From Cryptomeria japonica (lineage: Eukaryota > Streptophyta > Pinopsida > Cupressales > Cupressaceae): DNA of 64,000 nucleotides. A program made the position numbers and the translations under genes. Shown piece after piece: positions 44,834 through 57,365 of the stretch. The notes under the pieces are model-generated. The model worked only from the letters and a program-made list of their open reading frames with translations, had not been told where the DNA came from and made no database searches. The stretch covers positions 605,906,677 through 605,970,676 of the forward strand of contig NC_081405.1 of the NCBI RefSeq assembly GCF_030272615.1. Direction: 5' to 3'. Numbering within the stretch: the first letter of the stretch is position 1; each line of letters opens with the position of its first letter.

Positions 44834-45289
44834 GAAAGTTTAGGACACCTTTTAGAGCTAGAAATCACCAATTTTTTTTATGTTGCTATATGTTAAGGCT
44901 TATTTTGTGGGTGAATTTTTCAATTTTTATTTTGTATTTAAAATGGAACAAACTAAAATATTAAAGTTATAATTAAAAACTAGATCAATTTCAAATGTTA
45001 ATAATGTAATGTTAAGGGAATGGTAGATGTACTATGCATTTGTAGTTCATCTCAAATGTATTATATAGTAGTAATTCTCTCATTCAATGACACATGTTCT
45101 TGAACTCCCACTGCAAGAAGCTCTAAAAAATAAATAATGAAAGTAGATGTATCATACAATTGCAACACTATCTAGGGGATTCTAGCTAGATATAGGCACA
45201 TTACGTCCTTTTTGGTTATTAGTTTTGGTTAGGAAGGATCATATAGAAAAAATAATTGGTTAGGTTTACATTATTAAAAGTTCTGGTAG
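44834..45289. other. No feature seen
   Basis: AT-rich flank between LINE copy B and the 645-bp duplication. Confidence 0.35.
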
Positions 45290-46288
45290 ACAAATCAAAA
45301 TGATTTTCATGTTGAGATTTGGTTTCTAACTCTCATTTTATTTTGCAAAGATTTTTTCCCTTCAACCATGATTCCAATAGACATGTTAGCAAATTTGTAG
45401 AGATTCAAAGTTCAAATATATGTGATTTTTTTTTTAATTTTAAATATTTTGATGTTTATGTCAATTTTAGATAATCAAATAAATTTAATAGCATCTTAAG
45501 AAAATATAGAATCTCCATCCCCATTAATGTTACAGGAAAAAAATTATCCCTCTAAATGCTAGTAAGTCCAAGTTTCCAAAGCAAGATATTTGAAAATCAT
45601 TCTAATGTCAAAAGTAACTTTATTCTATGAAGTTAAGTAGCTTTCGAAATTTATTGATTTTTTAACTTACCAAAAACATTAAAACAAATACCCCATATTA
45701 TACAAAAGGAGACCTATTACCTTTTACTCTTTTGCCAAGTTTGAACACTCAATCATGAAAAATATGCTCAAGGTGGAAGAACATGCATTACATTGTAGAT
45801 GTGTCTAATTTTCGTCATTGGTGGCATTGTCAAGTTTTTCTTATTTGAAAATGAAAATAATTACATCCATATGCATGTACAAGAATATGATTATTTATAT
45901 TTAAATGCATATATTATTAAAGCCTTTGATGGATAAATCAAAATGATTGTTTACTATGTTAAAACTAGGTGAGTAGCTCATTGAAAATTTGTAAATATTT
46001 TTTTCTCTCAACCATGGTTCCAATGAGGCATTACCAAATATCTAGAGGTTCAAAGTTCAAATACATAAGGCATTATTAATGTTTTAACCATGTTGATGTT
46101 TACATAAATTGTAGGTCATCACATGCATCTAACATCATCTTGAGAAATCATGGAAGCTCTATCCTTATTGAATTAGATGTGAAAAATATCTTTCTTAATG
46201 CTAGTAATTTCAAGATTCCAAAATAAGATAATTAAGCATCATTATAATGTTAAAATTAACTTCATCTTATGGAGCTAAGAAGGTTTCA

Positions 46289-47620
46289 TAAAAGAGTGGA
46301 TTGAGGATTCCCATCTTTTTGAGACCCCTACTTTTAGACATTTAGGGAAGCTTGTTTGGACCATTTTGGTGATAAGGTGGTGCATCACTTCACTCATAGT
46401 TGGTGTAGGGACCTTATGGTGATTGGTTAGGGTTTGTGTGAGCTCCAATCTATTTTTAGCTACCAACATATTCCTTTGAAGGCTTTTTCAGATCATTTTA
46501 TTTTGGGGTTGTCCCTCTTAGGTTTGTTTTCTAGCTGCTTTGTCTTTTTCCCTGCTTTGTTAGCCTACTTTTCCTCATCTACGGGCTTCAATCTATAATT
46601 CTAAATTGATCCCAAATATTAAAATATTCTTTCGGCTTTTGATTTAAAATAAGATTCTTACTTTGGATAACCTTTGTAAGCATGAATTTTATCTTGTTAA
46701 TAGATGCCCTCTTTGTTGTATGTAGCTGGAGAGTGTTAATCGTCTTTTCCTGGATAGTTATTTTTCCAGATAAGTGTGGTCTCTTATCTTGGCTAATTGG
46801 AATTTTAATTGGGTCTTACCTTCCTCTACTGGGAAGATTCCAGTCTGAATGGTCCCCTCTTCTTAATTCAACTTTGGCTTTCTTGTGGTCTTTGGTTATG
46901 CCTCATGTGGATTGGGGGATCTAGAAGGAGAGAAACACCTGTATCTTTAGGGATGTTCTTCTCCCTCCTAAGGTGGCGTTTCATAAGATTTGCAAGGCTA
47001 TAAAGGAAAATTTCCATAGTGGTATTAAGGAGGTTACTCCTGCCTCGTCTCTTGTGTATGTCTCTTATTTTTATTGGCACAATGCTATTAATTGGGGTTT
47101 ATTTTGATATTTATAGACCTTTGGGAAAGGTTAATTCATTTCTAATTAGTGTTAAATTGTCTACTCCATATTTTAGTTGGGTTAAGGTTAATTTTGATGG
47201 GGCGGATAAGGGAAATCCCGGTCCAGCTAGTTGTGGGGGGTATTGAGAGATGATTATGGAAGGATCCTTTCGATAGTGGAATTCATTTTGGGAATCAAGT
47301 CTAACCACTTGATTGAGCCCTTGAATAATTTTCATGCCATCAAATTGGATCAGATCTTGGATTCTAGAAGGTTTAGATTGAGAGTGGTTCACTCAACACC
47401 ATTAATTGTTTAAAGGGATCTCATACTCCAAGTTGGTCTGTTGAATCTTTGATTAAGGATACCTTAAATCTTATCCAATATTTTGATAATATGTATATTT
47501 ATCATATTTTTAGGAAAGGTAATTCCCTTGCAAATTCTTTCACTAATATTAGTTTTTTACAGAGGGATTTTTTTAGAATGGGATTGACCCTCTTCTCCCT
47601 AAAGTTGAGGACATTATCAA
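46289..47620 (+). pseudogene. LINE ORF2 remnant, copy C
   Basis: Endonuclease end: HIPLKAFSDHFILGLSL at about 46465-46515. RT catalytic part absent. The zinc-binding region follows (TLDNLCKHEFYLVNRCPLCC, about 46660-46720) with LESVN and FSR-VWSL, then IKENFHSGIKEV. RNase H begins WVKVNFDGADKGNPGPASCG at 47176-47235 and decays to about 47620. Many stops. In intact plant LINEs ORF2 does target cleavage and reverse transcription. Confidence 0.7.
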
Positions 47621-47989
47621 ACTTGATATTATACATGGTGGTTAACTTATCTTGGTTTGTGTGGGTGATTATGTTTTTCACCCTATCCTTTCTTGATTAT
47701 TCAAGATGTTTTACTTATTGTACTTGGGTGGTTTTCATCCTTGGTGCTTATTGGATAATTATTATAACATGGATGGTGGGTGATATTGGTACCCAGTTTT
47801 CTAGTTTTCAAATTGTTTTGTTTCAAAGAGTGGTTTTGTGGGCTCTAATATGACTGTTCTATTGAAGGGTTATTTGTGGGGATGACCTTTCTCTATTATT
47901 TTGTGTGCGGGCTCAATCATGGGAGGTGAGAGACAATCACAAGAACCCATTTCCTATTGTGATGTATTCACATGAAAAAGGAAATTTGG

Positions 47990-49440
47990 TGGATTTTGGC
48001 TAAGGGTGACATTACACCCTCTATGGAGCATCTTCATGACTATGACTCTAAGGTGAAAAACTCTTCCACAAAGGGTGGAAGAACAAAAAGATTAGCATTG
48101 GCAACAAAAAATATTCTAAGTCCATGGTGTATTATTTTATGAAATAAAAGGAGGGGTTGAAGCTTGTTAAGAATTTGAATGGAGGTTACCATATAGATTG
48201 CCTTAAACCCCTTTGGATGAGTGTGGTTAAGGTCCTTATGTAGTATTTTAATTTGGATGGGAAGTTTACTACTATCCATAGATATAATTTTTCTCTGCTT
48301 AACCACTTTAGAGTCAAGCTTTTGGTTTCATTTTTGTTCTACCTCTTGTCATCCTTGGAAGACAATATAAAGGAACACAATTAGAAGCACATCAACCCTT
48401 TTCTTCATGAGGGCTTGATCCTTTTGATTGTGGAACATTTCAAAGCCCTCATGTCCCCTAGGGGTAAATGTCATGTTTCTACCCCTTCACATTTGGTGAA
48501 CATAGGGTTTGAAGTTGAAATAGATATGAATATACAGAAGGGGAATGATGATTCAGAGGATGAGGACTAGGGAATAGACAATGATTCTTCCTATAAGAAG
48601 AACACGACCTATGTGTCAGAGGACGAAAAAAAAGAGAATTACCTTCTTAGGGATGAAAAAGGAAGAAGATTGTGCATGATTCTCCTAGTCAGGTTGATGA
48701 GGAGTTAGATGCTGAGGACACAAGGGATAACAAAAATTTGGAATGAGAGAATTTAATAGGTAGAGGGGAAAGCTCCTTGGGAGTGGCCCCTTCGTCTCTA
48801 TTCTCTAATCGTGTTGATGAGGATAGAACTAATCATCTAACCTTTCCTAGAGACCTACAAAATGACTCTCTTTTCCTTGGGAGTGAACCTGAAAATCTCC
48901 CTAATCTTCTAGATATTGCCAGGGATGCCACAATAGACTAGCTTAGGATTTCCAAATGGTTGTTTCTAGAAATGAATCAGGTTAATACTAATATGTAATC
49001 TATTAAAATAGAGTGGTTGCATTTGATAAGGGTGATGGTCGAGCTTCCTTTGGGGCTGGTGTTGGCAATGTGATTTTAGATGAGGAAAAAACTAGAATGC
49101 CTTCTATCCTTGAAAAAATTGTCAAATATGTAGCTCACTTGAAGACAAACTATTAAGGTAGGCTAGGGGTTCTTCAAGCTAAGATGAAGAGAATTGATGA
49201 TAATCTTGCTAATTTAGTTAACATGATCTATATAATCAATCACACTAGGGTAGAAGGGATTAAAACCCTTATGAATCATTGGTATAATGTGTAGGCTTTG
49301 AAGTTTAGGGGAAACATTGTAATTGATCTTGATTTGGATGAGAAGAGCAATTAGGCTAAGGATGATAGTGGGGGTCCATTAACGTGGACTTGTGGGCATG
49401 TCAAGAAGACTAGGGAGAAGGCAAAGTTTGAATTGTAATA
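47990..49440 (+). pseudogene. LINE ORF3, copy C (heavily decayed)
   Basis: Readable homology to copies A and B: FTTIHRYNFSLLNHFRVKLL (about 48267-48325), HEGLILLIVEHFKALM, then acidic and lysine-rich stretches (DDSEDED, SYKKN) from about 48540. A coil-like part near 49080-49350 is seen only in fragments. Stops in every frame. Confidence 0.55.
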
Positions 49441-49760
49441 TATGTGATAGTTTTTCATTGTTTTCTTTTGTTGGCATGTTGTTTTAGAGGTTTATCCTTT
49501 GGTTGCTTTTTTTGGGGGGTTGAGTTGTTGATTGTATGTGTTTTTTCTATTTGCATCTCTTTGTAATTAGGATTTAATGGTCCCTTCAAAACATATTTTT
49601 CCTTAATAAAAAAACAAATACCTTGTACCATAAAAAAATGACCTATTACCTTTGTTGGTCTAGGACAAGAACATGCATTACATTGAATGTGTCTCTAATG
49701 ATTATCATTAATGGTTTTTCCAAGTTCGTCTTGTTCAACAATACTATGATATCTTTCAAA

Positions 49761-50383
49761 GTAGAGAGCCTCAATATGTAGAAAATGAAATTAATGTTTC
49801 AACAATTTATTGGTGTAAGCTATAATTTTCCATGGGTTGGATGTTTAAAAAATACTTGAAAATAAAATAATCACGTGATGAAAGTATATGTTTTTCTCAC
49901 TTTTGATCCAAAATGTAAACACGTAAAAAATGATCATACTCAAAATTACATAATTTTAATCTAATATTGATTTTATTGAACCACATTTGATTGAATAGTA
50001 CACTCCATATAAGACTCACTATTATTGTACATAAGTTCAAAATGAGTATGTGTACATGTATTTCTCTTCAGTTTATTTAATTTATTGATGGATAATTGAT
50101 GCTCACATGTCAAAAGAAAATGGAGTGATGTAAAATCAAGATGACTATCATTTTCACACAAAATTAGTATCATGTGACTAGAAATAACATTGATTTTTAT
50201 TTCTACCATGTCTATGGATTTGTTATCTTCTTCTATGGGGTAATTATTGTGAATTATATTTGTATGATGTAAATTTATTCAAAATAATTTGTAAGGATGA
50301 TTTTTATGTGAATTAATTCAATTCCTTAGATAAATTGGTAAATTTCCAATTCAATCACTATCCTATGCTTATTCTCTTTTTTA
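49761..50383. other. No feature seen
   Basis: AT-rich, no coding or repeated structure recognised. Confidence 0.35.
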
Positions 50384-50778
50384 ATAATTTATGAGGCCAT
50401 CTCGAGATAAAAGGTTTATGTTAATGTGAGAATATTATAGCTTATAATTAACTTAGATTTTTTCCTCAACCTATACTATTCTTACTCCTTGAGACACACG
50501 GTCTTAGATAACTTATAATTTATGAGGCCATCTCGAGATAAAATGTTTATGTTAATGTGAGAATTTGTATAGCTTATAATTAGCTTATATTTTTTCCTCA
50601 ACCTATACTATTCTTACTCCTTGAGACACACGGTCTTAGATAACTTATAATTTATTAGGCCATCTCAAGATAAAAGGTTTATGTTAATGTGAGAATTCAT
50701 ATAGCTTATAATTAACTTAGATTTTTTCCTCAACCTATACTAGTCTTACTCCTTGAGACACACGGTCTTAGATAACTT
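50384..50778 (+). repeat. Three tandem copies of a 131/132-bp unit
   Basis: Units 50384-50514, 50515-50646 and 50647-50778, each starting ataatttat(g/t)aggccatct and ending gtcttagataactt. They differ by only a few bases, so the array is much younger than its surroundings. No open frame is shared. Confidence 0.9.
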
Positions 50779-51481
50779 ATCATAAGTAAGAGTAAATAAT
50801 GGATTATTGAAAACCTCTCAAGTGATTTAAACATATAGGTAGACTTTATCAAGTGTTAGTAAGTTGACAATATTTGCCTATTTGAATTGGATTCATTTGA
50901 TTATTTTTCATTTTCTTTAGTTTGAAATGTCAAAGTGTAGGCATACATTTTCTTAGACAAAAAAAGTATCTGATATATTTTTCCTACCTTTTTTTATTTT
51001 TGTTGATTTTTTGAATTTTAGTTTTTAAAAAAAAAAATTAAGTGAATGATAATATTAAACTAAAACTAGACTAAAATTCATCTAAGGAAGAGGAAGAAAG
51101 TGATTCTAAAAATTAATTGAATCTTTCCTTTTTCTACTAAATGTGATGAAATTTAAGAAAATATAAATAATCATATATTATAGGCTAAAAAAGGCTAGAA
51201 AATTATTTGTTTTGGGATTTTTGGAATGAGATCCTTTAATTTTTCATGTAAGAAAAGATATATGTGAATATTTTTTTGTTTTTCAAGTTTTTAATATACA
51301 CATATAATTATTCCAATGAAGAAGTTAGTAAACAATATTCTTTTCCCTTTTCAATGATGGTATGTGCAAAAATTAGATTGATCACACAACCAAAAGGAAA
51401 TAAACACAAAGGAAATAAATCATAGTGGTTTATGCCAAGAAAACCCTTTTAGAAGAAAATTGCTACCATTTAGTGAAAAAT
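50779..51481. other. No feature seen
   Basis: AT-rich flank of the chromovirus. Confidence 0.35.
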
Positions 51482-54400
51482 TGAGGTAGAAGCATCTAGG
51501 GTGTAAGAAAAATCTTGCATCACGAATTTTTTTTTTTTAATTTTTCAATAAGGGCAAAAAATGGCAGTGTTAATATTTTTAGTAAGTTTATGTTTGTGCA
51601 CATATGAACCTAAAAAAATACCCCATGGAGTACAACTGAATACAATGTGAATGGTGAAAGAATCATCTCAATATCTTGGGGGATTCAAGAGATATTAAAG
51701 TTTTTATTCTAGGAAATTTCTCCAATGTGGTTTTAAATGCATTTTTGAGAGCCTTAAAAGCCTCAAATCGGCTTGAAAGTTACCCTAGGACAATTCATCA
51801 TTCTAGATCTCTTCATGTGCTTTCTAGATATATATAATTATTGAAGATCTAATAGTTGGATTGAAAGTCTTGGCTCCCAAAAGTTGTACTAGTAAAATCA
51901 AAATTTCCAATTTTCAATAAAATATCTTCTTGAGTGGGAAAATGGACAAATAGACATTTGGTGCCCAAAATGTGGATTACACTTTCTAGAACATTCTAGG
52001 TTAGCTACAAGTTGTAGATAAAGAAGGTGAACACAATTCACAAAGGTTAGGTCAAAGGGGAGATTGTGGTTCTAATTTGCAATTTATTTTAATTAGAAAG
52101 ACCATGTGGTTGTAGTTCACAATTTGTTTGAATACTATAATTTCATTGAGATAATAGAAAGAAGGTGTTTATTTCTTACATTGTTTATTTATTTATGATG
52201 AATTTGTGTGCTTGGGTTTTTAAAGGGAGTACCCATCATCAAGTGGTATCAGACAATTTTTTTTTGTGTAAATAGATCACAAAAGGTGAGGCAATTTAAA
52301 TCAAGGATATGGTTGTGTGTCTGTGAGACAAGTGAGAAAAATGCCTCCATAAAGGAACTATGGTGGAATAAATGCTATTGTGATAAAAAAGGGGTTTAGA
52401 GCTTTCTAGAAATAATTTAAATCAATACACGATGATTTGTGTAGGGGAGTTGATGTAAGAGGAAGAGATGAAAGTGAAGATGAATCTAAAGGAGAGAAGT
52501 TTCAAAGAAGAATAAGTAGCAATAGATCTTGAAGAAGATATATTTTTGAGGGACATTTCAAAGATTGGAAAGAGGCCAAATATTGAAGTGCAAATTTTTT
52601 GGAAACCTTTATCTACAAGAGTTAACTTACTCTAGATTAATAATATGGAGGAGCATTTTGAGTATGATGAAGTAGAAGATCCTAAGACAATAAAGTTTAA
52701 AGAAATGAAGCTAAAAGGTCATGAGCTAGTATTTGATGGAAATATGTTCAATTGGAAAGAAATAGAAAAAGGAAAAGATAACATAAAAAGATGAGATTAG
52801 ATGATGGATGAATTAAAGAGATAATTCATTCATATTGACTATGGGATTGATTTGCTAAAGAAGATGCAAGGGTTGAAGCAAGTAGGAAAATATGTCAAAG
52901 AGTAAATAGAAGGGTTCTATTAATTCTTTATTATAATAATTCATTCAAAGGCCAATAAAGATAAAGTTTCCAATTACATAAATGGGTTGAAGTTGAGATT
53001 TCAAGAAGAATTGAGTTTGGTAATAGTTTCTACCATTGAAGATGCATATCAATTTTATTTGAAAGTATCTAATATAAGATGAAAAAGGTATATGAGAGCA
53101 AGAAAAATGAAAGAGGTCATGGTGGAAATACTAGTGGATGGTTTGATGGAGGAAAAAATAAAAACTAGAAGAAGAATGAAGAATCTAGTATTAGTCAAAA
53201 CCAGAAGGGAAATAACAATTGTGCTATCCTTGTGATAAAAATATTGGAGATCAAAGAGGAAGAGGAAGGTTTGGATAAGAATGTTGAGCCTTAAGATTCT
53301 AAAGATCACGAAAGAGGAGATATTCTTGTTACCAAAAGAGACTTGTTGAATTAAGATAAATAACCAACAGAGAGGAATAATTTATTTCACATAAGATGTA
53401 AGTGTGAAGGTAAAGTTTGAAATGTGATTATTGATAGAGGTAGTACAACTAACCTTGTTTCAAAAGAAATAGTTAGTAAGTTGTATTTAGAAAAAAATAG
53501 GTATCCAAATCCATATTGGATTTCTTGGTTACAAAAGGGCCATAAAGAGAAATGAACAATGTCTAGTAAAATTCAAGATAAACAACTATCATGATGAGGT
53601 ATTGTGTGATACTATGCCCATGGATATTTATCATATGTTGTTATAGAGATCATGGTAGTTTGATTGGCATGAAGTTCATTATGGACATTCCAACACCTAT
53701 CCCATGTCAAAGGATGGAGTTTCTCATAAATTGAAATCCCTAAAAGAGGTGGACAAAAAGGTATACATAGTAATGTCATAATCTATTTAGTTGATGGTAC
53801 AATTTTTTTTGAAGGTATGAATCACAAACATGTGTTATACTTTGATTATTAGAGTTGATAGAGAAGATGATAAAGAGATACCTATAGAGGTTTAAAATTT
53901 GTTGAATGATTTTCATGACTATGTATGTATGAAAATGTGCTTAAGGGTTTGCCTCCACTCAGAAAGATTATTCACCAAATGGACTTGAATAGTGTAGCCA
54001 ATTTTATAAATAAGGCTACCCATTGAATGACTCTAGAAAAGAATAAAGAGTTGAATAGACAAGTGCAAGAACTATTGTGGAAGGCGTTGATTTGAGAGAT
54101 TTTGAGTCCATGTGTAGTTTCTGTATTACTATAGATAAAGAAGGATGAATAATGGAGGATCTGTAAAAACTCTTGAGCTATCAACAAGATTACCATCAAC
54201 CATACATTTCCCTTGCCAAGGACGAATGACATTATGGATTGTTGGAGTGGAGTTGAGTACTTCATGAATATAGATGCGAAGAGATGATATAACTATATTT
54301 GTATTAGATAAGGGGATGAATGTAATACAACTTTCAAAATAAAAAAGGGCTTATAAGAGTGGTTAGTCATGACTTTTGGGATAACCAATTCACCGAGAAC

Positions 54401-57365
54401 ATTCATGTGTGTCATGAATGAGGTATCAAATGAGTTATTGGGAAATTTTTTTATTATTCAAGAATAATATTTTGATTTTTAGTAAGACATTGGAGGAGAA
54501 TCTAATGCATATATTTAGAGGCTTTGAGAACTTAAGAGAAGAGAAGTTATTGATTAACCTAAAGAAGTGCAGTTTTTTGAAGGAGTTAGTGTACTTCATA
54601 TTTTTTGTCTCAGTAGATGGTTTTAATGTGTACCCAAATAAGGTGAGGGTGATCATTAAATGACCTACCCCTAATTGAAACAATGAAAGGGGACAAAAAA
54701 GAGTTTAAGTGGACTTCAAGAGTAGTGTAGAGTTTTGACATGTTGAAGAAACCTATTTTGACACTTCTAGATCTTAATAAGAGCAATATTGGATTGAGGG
54801 TAATAAGAGCAATATTGGATCAAGAGGGTAAACTTATATCTTATTTTAGAAAAAAATTGGATGATTCCAAGAGCAAATATTTTGTTTATGATCAAGATTT
54901 TTATTCTATATTTTAGGCATTGAAGAAATGGAAACATTATCTATTGACAAAAGAGATTAATTTGTTTATTGGTCATTGAGCTTTATAGTATTTGAATAGT
55001 CAAGTAAAACTGAATCACGGTATTTAAAATGGGTTGAGATTTTACAGAATTACATTTTTGATTTTTAAAACATACGAGTGGAAGGTCTAATAGAGTTTCA
55101 AATGCCTCGAGTAGAAGGGAAAATTTGTTGACATATATGCACATTGAATTCATTGGGTTCAATGAACTCAAGAGTTTGTATCCTAAGGATCTTGATTTGG
55201 TGAGTCTTGGAGAGCTTGCATGGATCCTATTAATTTAGATAGGACAAGGTGCTTGGTTTTTATAATACAAGATGGTATGTTATTCAAAGGAAGCTGATTG
55301 TGCATTCCAAAGAGTTCCATGAGGGAGAACTGAATTAAAGAGAAGCATTGTGGATGATTAAATTGACACTTTGGTCAAGATAAGACCATTTCTCTTGTTA
55401 GTGAGCTTTATTATTGGATACACTTGTTGTATTTGAAGAAAATTGTGTAGAGTTGCATGGTATGTCATATGAAAAAATGAACAGGAAAAAATATAGGACC
55501 ATATATCAGCCATTACCTATACCAAAGAGGTCACATTAGGAGGATTTTAATATATATTTTTTTCTTGGTATACCAAGGAATCAAAGAGAACATGATTCCA
55601 TTTTTATGGGAGTGGATAGATTATTGAAGATGACACATTTTATTCCTTATAAGAAGACTACTGATGTTGTTCATGTTGCAAAGTAATTAATAAAAAAGGT
55701 GGTAAGACTACATGGTCTATCAAAGAACATAGTTTTAGATCGAGATACCAAATTTGTTGGCATTTTTGGAGGATATAATGGAATAGTTTGAAGACAAAAT
55801 TGAATTTTATTTTTGTAGATCATCCATAGGCCAAAGGCTGGATAGAAGTGGTGAATAGGAGTTTTGGTAACTTGCTAAGATACTTAGTAGGAGATAAGCC
55901 CAAGGGATGAGATTCGGTTTTACCGTGGGAAAATTTTTATCACAACAATTTTATTAGTAGGAGCATTGGTAAATCACCATTCTAGATTGAATATGGGAGT
56001 AATCCTAGAAATGCTTCAATATCAAGGAAGATGAAAAAAGAGAAAATAAAAGTGCCAAAGATGAAGACTTTGAAATGCACCTAAAGAATTTGCATGAAAA
56101 GGAAAGGAATAATATTAATAAGATGAATATTTAGTACAAGGCTAAGGTAGATCAAAAGAGGAGATTTAAATAATTTTAGATTAGAGATGAAGTTGTGGTT
56201 CACCTAAAAGAGAGAGGTTTCTAGTGGAAATATATAATAAATTAAGGATAAATAAATTTAGGCCATGCAAAATCTTGAAGAAGCATGATTCAAGAAATCC
56301 TTATTAGGTAGAGTTGCTAAGTGAACTAAACATTTCATTCATGTTTAATATTTTAGATTGGACAAAGAATTATGAAGGAGGCATTTAAGACCAATTAATA
56401 GAAGGACAGTGGAATATTCTAGCCCCTACTTTAGAAAAGGATATAGAAGACATCTTCGATATTTGTGTGGGTAGAAGCAAAAGAATCAATTAGTATGATG
56501 AATATTTTGGTAAATGGAAAGAAATACCTATTGTAGATTCATCATAGCTATCTAAGGAAGAGGTTAAACATCTTGTTTTTTCTCAGAACACTTGAGATAT
56601 GACAAGCTCACTTCTCAAATTACCTTGGTTTTTTGATACGAGATCATCTAGGGTGTAAGAGAAATCTTATATCAACCAAAAACATTATCTAATTTTTCAA
56701 TAAGAAATAAAAATGGTAGGATTAATATTTTTAGTAAGTTGGTGTTTGTGCACATATGAACTTGAAAACTTAGCTCATGGAGAAAAATTGAAATATAAAG
56801 TGAATAGTGAAAGAATCATCCCAATATCATGTGGCATTCGAGAGATATCATATGTTTAGTTCTAGTAAATTTATTCAATACATCCTTAAATGTAATTTTG
56901 AGTGCCTTATAAGCCTTGAATGAGCTTGAAAGTTGGATGAATTCAAGGTTATAAATCTCTTCAATATATTTTTAATGATGTATAATGATTGAAGATCCAA
57001 TGGTAAAATTGAGATTTATAGCTCCTAGAAATTGTACTACCAAAATAATTTTTTTAAATTTCCTATAAAATATCTTCTTGAGAAGAAAAATGGAAAGTTA
57101 GATTATTGGTACCCAAAATGGGGGTTACACTTTCTAGAACATTCTAAGGAGGTTACACATTGTAGATAAAAAAGGTGAACATGGGTTATAGACTACAATG
57201 CAGAGGGTAGATTATAGTTCTAAGTTGAAGACTATTGTAATCAGAAAGCACATGTGGTTGTAGTTTGTAATTTTTTTGAATGTTGTAATTTCATTGAAAT
57301 TATAAAAATAGTGTGTTTCCTTCTTGGATTATCTGTTTATTTCTCTATTGTCGTTATGTGTTTAG
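51482..57365 (+). mobile_element. Decayed Ty3/gypsy chromovirus
   Basis: LTRs about 51482-52238 and 56634-57365, sharing catctagggtgtaag near their starts and gtgtttgtgcacatatgaac-like DNA inside. The primer site tggtatcaga is at 52244-52253. Internal order is gag, protease, RT, RNase H, integrase, chromodomain. The 3' LTR lacks about its last 40 bases, where copia 2 begins. Dozens of stops and indels make it one of the oldest elements here. Confidence 0.8.
52600..56600 (+). pseudogene. Chromovirus gag-pol with chromodomain
   Basis: Gag remnant about 52620-53090 (DAYQFYLKVSN). Protease about 53425-53650 with IDRGSTTNLVSKE (D-R-G for D-G-G/S-G). RT about 54030-54660: KELNRQVQELLWKALI, RAINKI-like AINKITINHTFPLPR, EWLVMTFGITNSPRTFM; the catalytic YxDD box is lost around 54460. 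RNase H about 54690-55130. Integrase about 55270-56080 (LDRDTKFVG, IHRPKAG). A chromodomain-like end follows at about 56440-56590 (YDEYFGKWKEIPIVDSS), which in chromoviruses binds modified histone and guides insertion. Non-functional. Confidence 0.72.

Larger units (their letters stand above)
46289..49607 (+). mobile_element. LINE copy C, 5'-truncated and internally deleted
   Basis: Plus strand. Order: the end of the ORF2 endonuclease, RT zinc-binding region, RNase H, ORF3, then a pyrimidine-rich 3' region ending ccttaataaaaaaa. The central reverse transcriptase is missing. The third copy shows ORF3 downstream of RNase H again. Confidence 0.68.
45290..49760 (+). repeat. Direct duplication, period about 645 bp, second unit split by a LINE
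   Basis: Unit 1 runs from about 45290 to 45840. Unit 2 runs from about 45934 to 46288 and resumes at 49608-49760 after LINE copy C. Matching points: 45361/46006, 45403/46049, 45677/49612 and 45780/49670. Diverged, non-coding. The interrupted unit fixes both ends of the LINE. Confidence 0.6.

Noticed and set aside
50384-50778. CRISPR-like array
   Set aside because: Repeats are contiguous 131-bp units without spacers, in plant DNA.
53055-53309. Minus-strand hydrophobic ORF
   Set aside because: Antisense of purine-rich chromovirus gag DNA; no supporting motif.
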